In this document: piece after piece, positions 53,001 through 63,191 of the stretch
How positions within the stretch are numbered: position 1 is the first letter of the stretch
Layout of the letters: each line of letters opens with the position of its first letter
Assembly (NCBI RefSeq): GCF_900187405.1
Contig: NZ_LT896716.1
Span: 1,116,001 to 1,180,000, forward strand
Source: Geobacter sp. DSM 9736
Lineage (GTDB): Bacteria; Desulfobacterota; Desulfuromonadia; Geobacterales; Geobacteraceae
Length of the DNA stretch: 64,000 nucleotides
Direction of reading: 5' to 3'
Translations under genes and position numbers: made by a program
The notes under the pieces: model-generated
Databases searched by the model: none
What the model was told of the DNA's origin: nothing
Seen by the model: only the letters and a program-made list of their open reading frames with translations

Positions 53001-54492
53001 TACGATGACCGTGAATTCAGCCAGAAGCATCATAGCCACTTTCGTCCATGCTTTTCCTCTCAATGTGACACTCAGCGGGGGCGCAAGCGGCACGGTAAAT
53101 CTCTCTACGGGAGCAACCTGCAGCGGAAACTGCAATATTCTGATCGGCGATGGAGCGCTTGTTACCCTCACCCCCCTCCCCGGTACATCCTCATTCTTTT
53201 CCGGCTGGGAGGGATGTGACACGGTCACGGGCAACTTATGCACCGTTAACATGTCAGCCGCTCGAAATATAATCGCCACCTTTGGAGCGGTCTACCCTCT
53301 GACAGTTTCTCTTTCCGGCACAGGAACAGGCTACGTCAACTTGTCGACCGGCCAGACCTGCTCCGGCACCTGCAGTTACCCCTTCAACAGTGGAAGTACC
53401 ATTACTCTCGCAGCAAGTCCCGAGGCCGGATCGACATTCAATGGGTGGAGTGGCTGCGATTACATAAACGGCTCCTCATGCACCGTAACGATTGCTGCTA
53501 CAAGACAGGTGACTGCAATCTTTTCCCCTACCTTTCCCCTTGCACTCGAAGTATCGGGAGAAGGACGCGGCACCGTCAACTTCTCCACAGGTCAAAGCTG
53601 TTCGAGTACCTGCAGCCACAATTTCGGCAGCGGATCGGTAGTTGTACTTACCGCAGCACCGGAGTCCTCCTTCAGCTTCGGGGGCTGGACAGGCTGTGAT
53701 ACCGTGGTGGGCAACGCATGCACGGTAGCGATATCGGCAGCGCGCAATGTCACCGCCACCTTCACCTCCTCGCCTCTCTCGCTGAATCTGAATTTCAACG
53801 GCTCCGGCACGGGTACTGTGACTTTCTCAACCGGAGAGATTTGTACCGGTACATGCAGCCATCCCTTTGGCCCAGGAACAGAAATAAGCCTTACCCCGGC
53901 CCCAGGTAGCGATTCGATCTTCAGCGGCTGGTCAGGTTGTGATTCCGTTGGGGGAAATGTCTGCACAGTCACCATAAACCGCGTCCGGCAAGTTACGGCA
54001 ACGTTCTACAGGGCGTACAACCTCTCATTATCAGTGCTTGGCCCCGGGATAGTGCTGCTTCCCACTGGAGGAATCTGTTCCGGCACCTGCAATCAGACAG
54101 TCATCGCCGGTACAACCACCACGTTCACAGCTTTACCGGAAAGTAGTGCCGTCACCGAATGGAACGGGTGCGATTCGCAGACAGATAACACCTGCACCGT
54201 TACCATTAACAGCCAAAAAAGCGTAAGTGCCGGTTTCGGTTACCTCGTTAAACTGGGCGAGCGTGTTTTTACCACCATCCAATCAGCATATAACGATGCA
54301 GGGGATGGTGACCGGGTACTCATACGCAACAGGGAGTTCCCGGAAATTCTCACCTGCAGCCGGGCGATCACCGTCACCATCTCAGGTGGCTATGACAGGG
54401 AGTTCAGCAGCATTGCCGGTCAAACTTCTGTCCTCTCACCTCTGATAATAGGGAAAGGTAGCGTGGTAATAGAAAACGTGGTGATTCGTTAG
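50029..54492 (+). CDS. giant secreted kelch-repeat protein with Cys-rich beta repeats
   Basis: 1487 residues. An N-terminal hydrophobic signal (FLVAILFLLFIPYP) ends near residue 35. About 14 kelch/galactose-oxidase repeats of about 48 residues (NGKVLIAGG, then AELYDPAT) fill residues 38-720. A choice-of-anchor-like domain with NTGSADLSI lies near 840-920. Six repeats of about 75 residues follow, each with CSGTC, GWSGCD and CTVTI, four Cys per repeat. A short beta-helix-like end closes the protein. AGGAGGGGG precedes the ATG. Predicted surface or extracellular protein; it follows the GspA/GspB pair. Confidence 0.85.
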   Translation: MAGCVRFVNRLHSCWFLVAILFLLFIPYPPPEASADGFSSAAPMGAARSYHTATILGTGNILICGGLGTGYLSSTELYDPVRNVFRPSPPLSTPRYYHSATLLPNGKVLIAGGSVNASEYFRSTELYDPSTNTISAAAEMADPRNAHTATLLSDGRVLIAGGYTGTATLSRAELYDPGTNSFSRTAGDMGSQRNAHTATLLPGGKILIAGGYVGSSAHRSTEVYDPATNTFTNLNQMNTARFYHTATLLPNGKVLIAGGANDTAVLSSAELFDPVTGTFTAVGSMSFARQFHSAVLLPNGKVLIAGGRYGNTFLNSAEIFDPDTNLFTNVPGMLAPRHAHTAALMANGKVMIAGGSNMTGAVRSTEVYNAATGSFSPLSAMTDPRTGHVSVLLPNGMILTAGGDGGSGAVNTAETFDPSTGSSTSTGIMGARRKALTATLLASGQILIAGGNDGSSSLSSAELYDPAARTFTHASAMHTPRQNHTATLLPDGKVLLAGGLNNGAPLREAELYDPATNSFAPAPSINTERHSHSAVLLPSGKVLISGGTNSSPLRSSELFDPATATFSPTGNMLDIRSEHSALLLPDGKVLVTGGTNGVAALSSAELYDPDTGFFSATGSLAAARHSHTSTLLNNGEVIVSGGINAGASVSSAETYSSVTNNFSPAPSMTSPRSSHTAVPLLDGRVYVAGGRSAAPLASAEVYDPGLGVSETRRPVISTVEPVPFKPNQLVISGTGFTGTTESSGGSTNNSSSDFPIFQLQRVEGGLTSIVTSDSTAPWSYNLFASAPFPPLQMGHYRASIRNSSIPSKEKIILLAPAVSAAPGSHDFSTVHVNHQSAPQPFTISNTGSADLSITTMQITGPDAAMFSATPEPGCRLSGIWGVEEACDVAVTFAPTSEGIKQATMSITSNDPETPVITLYFSGSGAIATYTLTAGSDGTGSGTFSLSTGESCSGPCSNSYAEGTSITITANPDQTSLFTGWTGCDSTVGSECTMTVNSARSIIATFVHAFPLNVTLSGGASGTVNLSTGATCSGNCNILIGDGALVTLTPLPGTSSFFSGWEGCDTVTGNLCTVNMSAARNIIATFGAVYPLTVSLSGTGTGYVNLSTGQTCSGTCSYPFNSGSTITLAASPEAGSTFNGWSGCDYINGSSCTVTIAATRQVTAIFSPTFPLALEVSGEGRGTVNFSTGQSCSSTCSHNFGSGSVVVLTAAPESSFSFGGWTGCDTVVGNACTVAISAARNVTATFTSSPLSLNLNFNGSGTGTVTFSTGEICTGTCSHPFGPGTEISLTPAPGSDSIFSGWSGCDSVGGNVCTVTINRVRQVTATFYRAYNLSLSVLGPGIVLLPTGGICSGTCNQTVIAGTTTTFTALPESSAVTEWNGCDSQTDNTCTVTINSQKSVSAGFGYLVKLGERVFTTIQSAYNDAGDGDRVLIRNREFPEILTCSRAITVTISGGYDREFSSIAGQTSVLSPLIIGKGSVVIENVVIR

Positions 54493-54684
54493 TGAACTTT
54501 GGTTTGGAGGGGGGAGGTCAGCTTGGAAGGCGGCTATGGAACATGCTGAGCGGGGGAACAACAGATGCCCTGACTCCCTCTTTTCTGACGGTGGAACGGA
54601 GACGTCGGCGAACGCAGTGTTATCTGGATTTTTAGTGGGGTGGGTTTCCATTGGTTATTGAGGGAGGCCTGTCGTCATTGACAG

Positions 54685-55437
54685 CTAACTTGCCCCGGAA
54701 ACCTGCATCCGCTGGCGGACGATTTCAAAAAGCACGATCCCTCCGGCAACAGAGGCGTTGAGGGAGTTTACTCCACCCTTGAGCGGTATACTCACCATCG
54801 CGTCGCACGATTTGCGCACCAATGGCCGCACTCCTTCCCCTTCGCTACCGATGACAATCGCTATATTCCCTGTCATTCTCTGGCTATAGATTGAATCGGA
54901 TGCCTCGTCGGAAGTCCCATAGATCCAGAAACCCTCATCTTTAAGTCGCTGCAGTGCCTGAACCAGATTAGTAACCTGGGCCACCGGTATAGTCTCTACG
55001 GCTCCGGCAGATGCCTTTTCAACCGTGGCGGTTACGCCGGCAGCCCGGTCCCGGGGAATGACAACACCGTGTGCGCCCGCACAAGCGGCACTTCTTACGA
55101 GGGCACCAAGGTTGTGCGGGTCCTGGATGCTGTCGAGTACAAGCAGAAGGCCCGGCTCACTACTTTTCCGCCAGATGGTGACAATCTCCTCCAGATCTGT
55201 GTAGGCGAAAGCCTCCATCCTTAGGGCAACACCCTGATGATGTGGTGTTCCACAGAGCCTGACGAGATCGTCCCGTTCGCGTCTCCGGACAGGAACTCCC
55301 CTTTCCGCAGCCAGTGCCACTAGTTTTTCAACCCGCCGTTCCTTTTCGTGAGCAACTATAAAAAGCTCGAAGGCCCTCCGTTTTCCGCGGAGGGCCTCCA
55401 TGACAGGATTAATGCCGTAAACGAACTCATCTTTCAT
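54685..55437 (-). CDS. rlmB: 23S rRNA (guanosine-2'-O)-methyltransferase of the TrmH/RlmB family
   Basis: 250 residues. The N-terminal L30e-like domain (YGINPVMEALRG; LVALAAERGVPVRR) precedes the SpoU fold with the knot motifs LVLDSIQDPHNLGALVRSAA, IVIGSEGEGVRPLV and IPLKGGVNSLNASVAGGI. It is the RlmB type, which modifies G2251 in E. coli. A 10-bp hairpin overlaps its early codons. It is last in the ispG-proS-pyrF-rlmB run. Confidence 0.92.
   Translation of the reverse strand: MKDEFVYGINPVMEALRGKRRAFELFIVAHEKERRVEKLVALAAERGVPVRRRERDDLVRLCGTPHHQGVALRMEAFAYTDLEEIVTIWRKSSEPGLLLVLDSIQDPHNLGALVRSAACAGAHGVVIPRDRAAGVTATVEKASAGAVETIPVAQVTNLVQALQRLKDEGFWIYGTSDEASDSIYSQRMTGNIAIVIGSEGEGVRPLVRKSCDAMVSIPLKGGVNSLNASVAGGIVLFEIVRQRMQVSGAS
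55371..55397 (-). promoter_or_regulatory. terminator-like hairpin inside the start of rlmB
   Basis: AGGCCCTCCG / CGGAGGGCCT with a 7-nt loop, perfect, followed by TCGAGCTTTTT. It spans rlmB codons of about 14-22. Confidence 0.5.
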
Positions 55438-55458
55438 GGCTTTTCCTCAATTCAGGCT

Positions 55459-56181
55459 TCAAGCTCCAACAGCTGCAACTTCGTCGACAATGGCAGCACA
55501 TGCACTCAGCGGATCGGAAGCAGCGCTGATCGGTCTCCCTATTACAAGGTAGTCTGCGCCGGCCTTCACTGCTTCACCAGGGGTCATGATCCGCTTCTGA
55601 TCGTCCACACCGGCAAAGACAGGTCGAACTCCCGGAGTCACAATAAGAAAATCGGTGCCGCACTCCTCCCGAATGGCTCCGACCTCCTGGGGAGACGCGA
55701 CAACGCCATCAATTCCGGCTTTTTGGGCTAAGCGAGCAAGCCTTACGACCATTTCCTGCAGCGGCCTCTCGATACCTACCTCCTGCAGAGTCTGCTCCGT
55801 TGAAGAGGTCAGAATTGTCACTGCCAGCACTCGTGTGCTGCGCGATTGTGAAGCTTTGTCCAGCTCTTCCCGCGTGCGCGCCATCATCTCGTAACCGCCG
55901 AGAGCGTGCAGGTTGAACAGCGTTACCCCCAGCCGGGCGGCCTCTATGGCGGCCATGGCTACAGTGTTTGGAATATCGTGATACTTAAGATCGAGAAAGA
56001 CCTCGATCCCCCGGTCGAGAATTGTCCTGACGGCGGCGGGTCCGCTTGCAGTAAAAAGCTGCTTTCCAACCTTGAACATCCCAACGTGCCCGGAGAGCAG
56101 AGACGCCCACTTCTCTATCTCTTCATAACGATCTACATCAAGAGCAAATATGATTTTTTTCAGAGCTTCATCACGGGTCAT
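55459..56181 (-). CDS. pyrF: orotidine 5'-phosphate decarboxylase
   Basis: 240 residues. The catalytic DxKxxD signature is FLDLKYHDIPNTV near residue 65. IIFALDVDRYEE is at the start and FLIVTPGVRP near 180, with VIGRPISAASDPL at the phosphate site. It makes UMP from OMP. It lies between proS and rlmB on the same strand, 21 bp upstream of rlmB. Confidence 0.96.
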   Translation of the reverse strand: MTRDEALKKIIFALDVDRYEEIEKWASLLSGHVGMFKVGKQLFTASGPAAVRTILDRGIEVFLDLKYHDIPNTVAMAAIEAARLGVTLFNLHALGGYEMMARTREELDKASQSRSTRVLAVTILTSSTEQTLQEVGIERPLQEMVVRLARLAQKAGIDGVVASPQEVGAIREECGTDFLIVTPGVRPVFAGVDDQKRIMTPGEAVKAGADYLVIGRPISAASDPLSACAAIVDEVAAVGA

Positions 56182-56202
56182 GTCTCAACCTTTGCATTAT
56201 AT

Positions 56203-57918
56203 TCAGGACGAAAGCGCCTGTTTTACCGTAGCTACAACAGTCTCTACCGCATCGTTCATCGGCAGGAGCCGAACCTCTCCGGTTTTGCGGTCTTTGAGCT
56301 CAACTTTTCCTTCTGCCAGATTCTTGCTCCCCACCACCAGGCGGAGCGGTATGCCTATAAGGTCGGCATCCTTAAATTTGACTCCGGGTCGCTCATCACG
56401 GTCATCGAGAAGCACTTCGACTCCTGCAGCCGAAAGTTGCTCATACAACGACTCCGCAGCGATACGCACCTCATCCTTCTTCGGATCGAGAGCCGATACG
56501 ATGCAGTGAAAGGGTGCAATCGGAAGAGGGAAGATAATCCCGTTGTCATCATGGTTCTGTTCGATGCATGCAGCCACGGTCCGGCTGACGCCGATGCCGT
56601 AGCACCCCATAAAGATCGTCTGTTCTTTACCCTCTGCATCAAGAAAAGTCGCCTTGAGAGCCTTTGAGTACTTCATGCCTAACTTGAAGACGTGACCGAC
56701 CTCAATTCCGCGCCACATTTCCAGGCTGCCGCCGCTGCACCGTGGGCATGGATCTCCCTGCACTACGTTGCGGATATCGGCCCACATGGTGGGAGTGAAA
56801 TCCCTGTCAAACCTGACATTTTTATAATGGAGGTCCTTGGCATTGGCACCGGTCACAAAGTTATTCATGCCGCGGACGGCAACATCGGCGATGATTTTCA
56901 CTGAAAGACCGACAGGCCCGGCAAACCCCACCGGAGCCCCCGTAATACTTTCAACCTGTTCGTCGGAAGCCATCTCCACATGATCGCATCCGAGGGCATT
57001 CCTCAGCTTGATCTCATTCAGATCGTGGTCCCCCCGCAGAAGCGCAACCACCTGCTCACCATCCGCCAGTAGAACAAGAGTCTTCAGTAAGGCCGAACTC
57101 TGCACCCCGAGAAAACTCGACACTTCTTCGATGCTGCGCCTGTCCGGAGTGAGGACCTTTTCAAGTGGACCATTTTCAGCGCTGACGACACACTCCACCT
57201 GACGCGCCTCTGCCTTTTCAACGTTGGCGGCATATTCACAGGCGGAGCATGATACTATGGCATCCTCCCCCGATTCGGCAAGCACCATGAATTCGTGCGA
57301 TGAAGTCCCGCCTATGGAGCCCGTATCCGCTTCAACCGCCCGGAATTTAAGACCGCACCGCTCGAATATGCGACGGTAGGCTTTATACATCTTTTCGTAA
57401 GCGTTGTCGGCGCCAGCTTCATCCACATCAAAGGAATAAGCATCCTTCATGATGAACTCTCGCCCCCGCATCAGCCCGAATCGGGGCCTTATCTCGTCAC
57501 GGAACTTTCCCTGTATCTGGTAAAGGTTCAGGGGCATCTGACGGTAGCTTTTAACTTCCCGGCGAACCAGGTCGGTGATGACCTCCTCGTGGGTCGGTCC
57601 AAGGCAAAATTCGGCATCCTTGCGATCTTTGAATCGCAGCAACTCCTTGCCATACTGCTCCCAGCGCCCCGATTCCTGCCACAGCTCGGCCGGTTGTACC
57701 GTCGGCATGAGAAGCTCGATTGCTCCCGCCCTGTTCATCTCCTCTCGGATTATATTCTCTACCTTCCTGATGGATCGGAGCCCCAGGGGAAGGTAGTTGT
57801 AAATTCCGGCAGCGAGCTTGCGGATCATGCCTGCGCGCAGCATGAGCTGGTGAGAGATCACTTCCGCATCCGCAGGGGTCTCCTTGACCGTCGGAATGAA
57901 ATACTGGGAATATCGCAT
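56203..57918 (-). CDS. proS: prolyl-tRNA synthetase (bacterial type with editing domain)
   Basis: 571 residues, the bacterial ProRS length. Class II motifs are visible: motif 1 near [16 protein letters not shown], motif 2 in [22 protein letters not shown], and motif 3 in [17 protein letters not shown]. The INS editing domain (about 225-400) is present, including [21 protein letters not shown]. It charges tRNA-Pro and clears Ala-tRNA-Pro. It follows ispG by 61 bp. Confidence 0.97.
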   Translation of the reverse strand: MRYSQYFIPTVKETPADAEVISHQLMLRAGMIRKLAAGIYNYLPLGLRSIRKVENIIREEMNRAGAIELLMPTVQPAELWQESGRWEQYGKELLRFKDRKDAEFCLGPTHEEVITDLVRREVKSYRQMPLNLYQIQGKFRDEIRPRFGLMRGREFIMKDAYSFDVDEAGADNAYEKMYKAYRRIFERCGLKFRAVEADTGSIGGTSSHEFMVLAESGEDAIVSCSACEYAANVEKAEARQVECVVSAENGPLEKVLTPDRRSIEEVSSFLGVQSSALLKTLVLLADGEQVVALLRGDHDLNEIKLRNALGCDHVEMASDEQVESITGAPVGFAGPVGLSVKIIADVAVRGMNNFVTGANAKDLHYKNVRFDRDFTPTMWADIRNVVQGDPCPRCSGGSLEMWRGIEVGHVFKLGMKYSKALKATFLDAEGKEQTIFMGCYGIGVSRTVAACIEQNHDDNGIIFPLPIAPFHCIVSALDPKKDEVRIAAESLYEQLSAAGVEVLLDDRDERPGVKFKDADLIGIPLRLVVGSKNLAEGKVELKDRKTGEVRLLPMNDAVETVVATVKQALSS

Positions 57919-57979
57919 CGTCTACCTCGATCGGATGCGTCCTTGGGGGACGCTAAGGATTATCTTCTAGAATACTTGC

Positions 57980-59038
57980 CTACAGCTTCCGCATCATCTG
58001 CTCGACCTCAGCAACAAGAGCATCCGCAAGTTCCTTCTCCGGCACCTTGCGAACAACCTCACCCTGCCTGAACAGAAGCCCCTCTCCCTTGCCGCCGGCT
58101 ATCCCGACGTCAGCCTCACGGGCTTCCCCCGGACCGTTGACCACGCAGCCCATCACGGCTATCGTCAATGGGGCTTTTACCTCGCGCAATCGCCGCTCAA
58201 CCTCTTCAGCCACACTGATAAGATCTACCTGGCAACGGCCGCATGTGGGACAGGAAACCAGGTTTACACCATGCTGGCGAAGCCCGAGGCTCTTGAGAAT
58301 CTCATAACCTACCCGCACTTCGTCTACGGGATCGCCGGTGAGGGACACACGGAGGGTATCCCCTATCCCCTCAGCCAGCAGAATCCCAAGTCCGACCGCT
58401 GATTTGATCGTACCCGAAAAAGTGGTCCCCGCTTCTGTAATGCCTATATGGAGCGGATAGTCCACCGCCTGTGCGAGAAGCCGATATGCATCGACAGTCC
58501 TCACAACGTCGGAAGCCTTGAGCGAAATCTTGATCTGGTCGTAGCCGAGATCCTCAAGAATGCGGACGTGCCCCAGCGCCGACTCCACCATTGCCTCGGC
58601 CGTCGGATGTCCGTATTTCTCAAGAAGCTCTTTTTCCAGAGAACCTGCGTTCACGCCTATACGAATCGGGATACATCGGTCACGAGCCGCCTGTACGACT
58701 TCCGCAACCTTCCATCTCTCACCGATGTTGCCGGGATTGAGGCGCAGACCGTCGACACCCTCATCGAGCACCCTGAGGGCGAGACGGTAGTCGAAATGAA
58801 TATCGGCCACTACGGGAATGGGACTCTGCCGCTTGATGACACCAAGAGCCTCCGCCGCTTCCATGTCTGGGACTGCGCATCTCACGATCTCACACCCCGC
58901 AGTCGAGAGATCGTTTATCTGGGCAAGGGTTGCGGCTACAGCACGAGTGTCGGTGTTGCACATCGACTGGACGCTGCAGGGAGCGCCGCCACCGATCTTA
59001 ACTGCACCAATGGCTATCTGTCGGGTCGGTTTTTTCAT
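57980..59038 (-). CDS. ispG: 4-hydroxy-3-methylbut-2-enyl diphosphate synthase
   Basis: 352 residues. The start RQIAIGAVKIGGGAPCSVQSMCNTDT and VADIHFDYRLALRVL identify it. The 4Fe-4S ligands lie in LVSCPTCGRCQVDL, with the third Cys region MGCVVNGPGEA. It performs the penultimate step of the MEP isoprenoid pathway with ferredoxin or flavodoxin as donor. It heads the ispG-proS-pyrF-rlmB run, with a terminator of gdhA upstream. Confidence 0.96.
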   Translation of the reverse strand: MKKPTRQIAIGAVKIGGGAPCSVQSMCNTDTRAVAATLAQINDLSTAGCEIVRCAVPDMEAAEALGVIKRQSPIPVVADIHFDYRLALRVLDEGVDGLRLNPGNIGERWKVAEVVQAARDRCIPIRIGVNAGSLEKELLEKYGHPTAEAMVESALGHVRILEDLGYDQIKISLKASDVVRTVDAYRLLAQAVDYPLHIGITEAGTTFSGTIKSAVGLGILLAEGIGDTLRVSLTGDPVDEVRVGYEILKSLGLRQHGVNLVSCPTCGRCQVDLISVAEEVERRLREVKAPLTIAVMGCVVNGPGEAREADVGIAGGKGEGLLFRQGEVVRKVPEKELADALVAEVEQMMRKL

Positions 59039-59102
59039 GGCCGGGGCATAGTAGCCAGTTCATCTGATAAAGTCAAGGAGGGAGCGGAACCGGGAGCTGA
59101 AC

Positions 59103-59139
59103 GAGAAAAAGGCGGGGATGGTTCCCCGCCTTTTTTATA
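59103..59139 (-). terminator. bidirectional intrinsic terminator between gdhA and ispG
   Basis: AAGGCGGGGA / TCCCCGCCTT with a short loop, T-runs on both strands. It ends gdhA transcription before ispG. Confidence 0.85.
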
Positions 59140-59157
59140 GCATCGTCAAATGAATGG

Positions 59158-60630
<1,473 letters not shown>

Positions 60631-60640
60631 TTATTATGCC

Positions 60641-60703
60641 CACAAAATGTGCACCCAAAAACATCATGTCAGGTTTCGACACTTCATCTGATTACATTTT
60701 GTG
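60641..60703. promoter_or_regulatory. inverted repeat upstream of gdhA (activator-site candidate)
   Basis: CACAAAATGT (60641-60650) and ACATTTTGTG (60694-60703) are perfect inverses, 53 bp apart (about five helical turns). They lie about 50-125 bp upstream of the -24 element, where sigma54 activators bind. Confidence 0.5.
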
Positions 60704-60786
60704 CTTCAACTTCTACTCATTGACGACTCAGTGAGTTTTAAAAAAGTAACATTGACAGTACAGACATTTTAAGGTCTATTGACCAA

Positions 60787-62163
60787 ATGGATAAGAAAAG
60801 GCAGCCAGCGATAAATGGAGCGCAGGTCGGGCAATCACTTGATGTGACTATTACATCACTTGACAGGGACGGATATGGCCGTGGGACTGTAGAGAGCCAA
60901 CAGGTTAAAGTCGCGGGGGGGCTGCCGGGAGAAACCGCACGAGTAAAGGTGACCCATTGCTCCCGTAACATCATTCACGCGGACCTTATCCGGGTCCTGA
61001 GACATTCCCCCGATCGCCTTATAACCAAGAACTGCGCCATCTCATCGGAATGCGAGGGGTGCCCTATCCTGCCTATGAAATATTCGGCACAGCTGGCATG
61101 GAAGCAGGCGATGGTGAAAGCGGAGCTGGAGAAGGTGCTTCCTCCCGGCGCGGTATCGTTGTCTCCAACCACACCTTCGCCTTCCCCGTTCAACTATCGG
61201 AATTCGGCAAAACTTGTTGTGGCTGGGAAACATGCACTACCGCAGATAGGGATTTACAAGCGCAACAGTCACGATGTGATCGATATTGAAAACTGCGCCC
61301 TCCACCACCCGCTTATCAATACGATAATAAAGACAGTAAAACAGGGGATCAAGAAGGGAAAGGTGCCTATCTACAGTCCGAGAACCGGATCCGGGCTCCT
61401 GCGTTATCTCGTCATCCGTGTCTCCAGCTCCGAAAATCGGGCGATGGTCATCTTCGTTACTGCTGATCGCAGCTACAATGAAATACACCATCTTGCACGC
61501 CACCTTCAGGCAGCCGTTCCGGAAGTTGCAGTAGTTGCGCAGAACGTCAACTCTTCCACTGGGAATATCATACTAGGTCCTCGTGACCATTTTCTTACCC
61601 GTCAACAAACCCTCATCGATGCCATCGGGAATATCCGCTTTTCTATCTCGCCTCACTCCTTTTTTCAGGTGAACAGCGGCTGCGCAGCCATCCTCTACAA
61701 AAAAGTGAGGGAGTACGCGGATCTGAATGGAACCGAACGAGTACTCGATCTTTATTGCGGAGTAGGAGGTATTTCTCTTTTCCTCGCAGATCAAGCCAGG
61801 GAAGTAATGGGGATTGAATCGGTTCAGGCTGCGGTTGCTGATGCCGAACGTAATGCAAAGCTCAACGGAGTAAGCAACTGCCGGTTCCTTGCCGGAGATG
61901 TGGCTGAACTACTTGAAGATGCTGGACGGGCAGATGTGGTTATACTTAATCCGCCCCGTAAAGGGTGTGACGAGGTGGTATTGCGGAAAGCGGCACAATT
62001 GGAGCCGGATAGAATGATCTATGTTTCCTGTTCACCGATTTCCCTCGCTCGTGACCTGAAACTCCTTCATGAACTGGGGTACGTAGCCACTTCGGTTCAG
62101 CCGGTTGACATGTTTCCGCAAACCCCACATGTAGAAAACGTGACGCTTATAATAAAGAAGTAA
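60787..62163 (+). CDS. rlmD: 23S rRNA (uracil-C5)-methyltransferase RlmD/RumA family
   Basis: 458 residues. An N-terminal TRAM domain (SLDVTITSLDRDGYGRGTVE) precedes a 4Fe-4S motif (CAISSECEGC plus a fourth Cys). The SAM domain has VLDLYCGVGGISLFLA, then AGDVAELL, and the catalytic Cys in YVSCSPISLARDL, with NPPRKGCDEVV. In E. coli RlmD acts on U1939; other members act on different uridines. The ribosome site is poor. A TTGACA box ends 31 bp before the ATG. Confidence 0.88.
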   Translation: MDKKRQPAINGAQVGQSLDVTITSLDRDGYGRGTVESQQVKVAGGLPGETARVKVTHCSRNIIHADLIRVLRHSPDRLITKNCAISSECEGCPILPMKYSAQLAWKQAMVKAELEKVLPPGAVSLSPTTPSPSPFNYRNSAKLVVAGKHALPQIGIYKRNSHDVIDIENCALHHPLINTIIKTVKQGIKKGKVPIYSPRTGSGLLRYLVIRVSSSENRAMVIFVTADRSYNEIHHLARHLQAAVPEVAVVAQNVNSSTGNIILGPRDHFLTRQQTLIDAIGNIRFSISPHSFFQVNSGCAAILYKKVREYADLNGTERVLDLYCGVGGISLFLADQAREVMGIESVQAAVADAERNAKLNGVSNCRFLAGDVAELLEDAGRADVVILNPPRKGCDEVVLRKAAQLEPDRMIYVSCSPISLARDLKLLHELGYVATSVQPVDMFPQTPHVENVTLIIKK

Positions 62164-62182
62164 CCGCAGCTTCGAGGAAAAG

Positions 62183-62210
62183 AAAAAGGCGCTCGGTTGA
62201 GCGCCTTTGA
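62183..62210. terminator. bidirectional terminator between rlmD and the dehydrogenase gene
   Basis: The stem AGGCGCTC / GAGCGCCT with a 4-nt loop has A/T runs on both sides, serving the two convergent genes. Confidence 0.85.
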
Positions 62211-62232
62211 AGTGTTTGATTACATCCGGGTG

Positions 62233-63099
62233 CTACTTTCTCAGGACCTTTACCACGGCTGAGAAGTCTTCCTCCCCTCTTCCGTCCTTCACCGCCTGCT
62301 CGTAAGACGCACAGACAACTTCAGCAGCAGGCAACTCAAGGTTAACCTTCTTTGCAGCCTCCATCACGAGAAGCAACTGCTCATGAACGTACTTCAACGC
62401 CAGGTTCCGAGTGAAGTCCCCACGGGCTATGGTTCGCCCCTTAGAGTGGAAGAGAGGAGAAGCAACCCCGCCGGAGTCGAGCACCTCCAGAATCTTGTCT
62501 ACGTTGAAGCCCAGTTTCTCGCCGAAGACCAGTCCTTCTGCCAGAGCCTGCATCAGCTCAGCCTGCACGAGGTTCACCAGGAACTTCATTCTGGTGGCAT
62601 CTCCTATCTCGCCAATGTGTATGATGTTCAGGCCGAAATAGGAGAAGAGTTCGCGACAGCGGCCTACCAGAGACTGGTCCCCCCCGGTGAGAATAGTCAT
62701 AAGTCCGTTGGCTGCATGTTCCTTGGTGCCCCAGACAGGAGCGTCGAGAAACATTACGCGTCTGCGGGCTGCCTCATCTGCCATCTCCATGGTGCTTTCG
62801 AGGGAATGGGTTCCCATATCGACGAGTATCGTGCCTGGATCGATTCCGGCGAAGATTCCCTGCGGACCATAGAGGTCGGGGCGCAGACGCTCCTTTTCAG
62901 GCCTGATGATGATGACGACGTCTTTCCCTTTGGCGGCAACCATCGGGTTCTCCGCTGCAACAGCGCCTTTGCCTACCAGCTCATTTACGGGTTCGGAGTC
63001 GCTGTCGTACACCATCAGCTTGTAGTTCCCCTTCAGCAGGTTTGCTGCCATATACCTGCCGACCGTTCCCAACCCGATGAATCCGACGTTCCTCAACAT
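62233..63099 (-). CDS. beta-hydroxyacid dehydrogenase family (3-hydroxyisobutyrate dehydrogenase-like)
   Basis: 288 residues. The N-terminal Rossmann motif GFIGLGTVGRYMAANLLKG is followed by VDMGTHSLESTMEMADEA and FLDAPVWGTKEHAANG (substrate-site region). The catalytic Lys is in ATRMKFLVNLVQAELMQALAEG. The C-terminal helical domain completes the family fold. Members include glyoxylate/succinic semialdehyde reductases and 3-hydroxyisobutyrate dehydrogenases; specificity cannot be read. AGGAGG precedes ATG 63099. Confidence 0.88.
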   Translation of the reverse strand: MLRNVGFIGLGTVGRYMAANLLKGNYKLMVYDSDSEPVNELVGKGAVAAENPMVAAKGKDVVIIIRPEKERLRPDLYGPQGIFAGIDPGTILVDMGTHSLESTMEMADEAARRRVMFLDAPVWGTKEHAANGLMTILTGGDQSLVGRCRELFSYFGLNIIHIGEIGDATRMKFLVNLVQAELMQALAEGLVFGEKLGFNVDKILEVLDSGGVASPLFHSKGRTIARGDFTRNLALKYVHEQLLLVMEAAKKVNLELPAAEVVCASYEQAVKDGRGEEDFSAVVKVLRK

Positions 63100-63129
63100 A
63101 TCCGGCCTCCTGAAGTATCAAATAAAAGT

Positions 63130-63158
63130 GTTATGCGTAATAATACATCTCTCGGCAA
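63130..63158 (-). promoter_or_regulatory. candidate promoter of the dehydrogenase gene
   Basis: The minus strand reads TTGCCG, a 17-bp spacer and CATAAC, about 30 bp upstream of the start. Confidence 0.4.
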
Positions 63159-63191
63159 AAGAAACAATAACATTATTTTAAAACGAAACGA

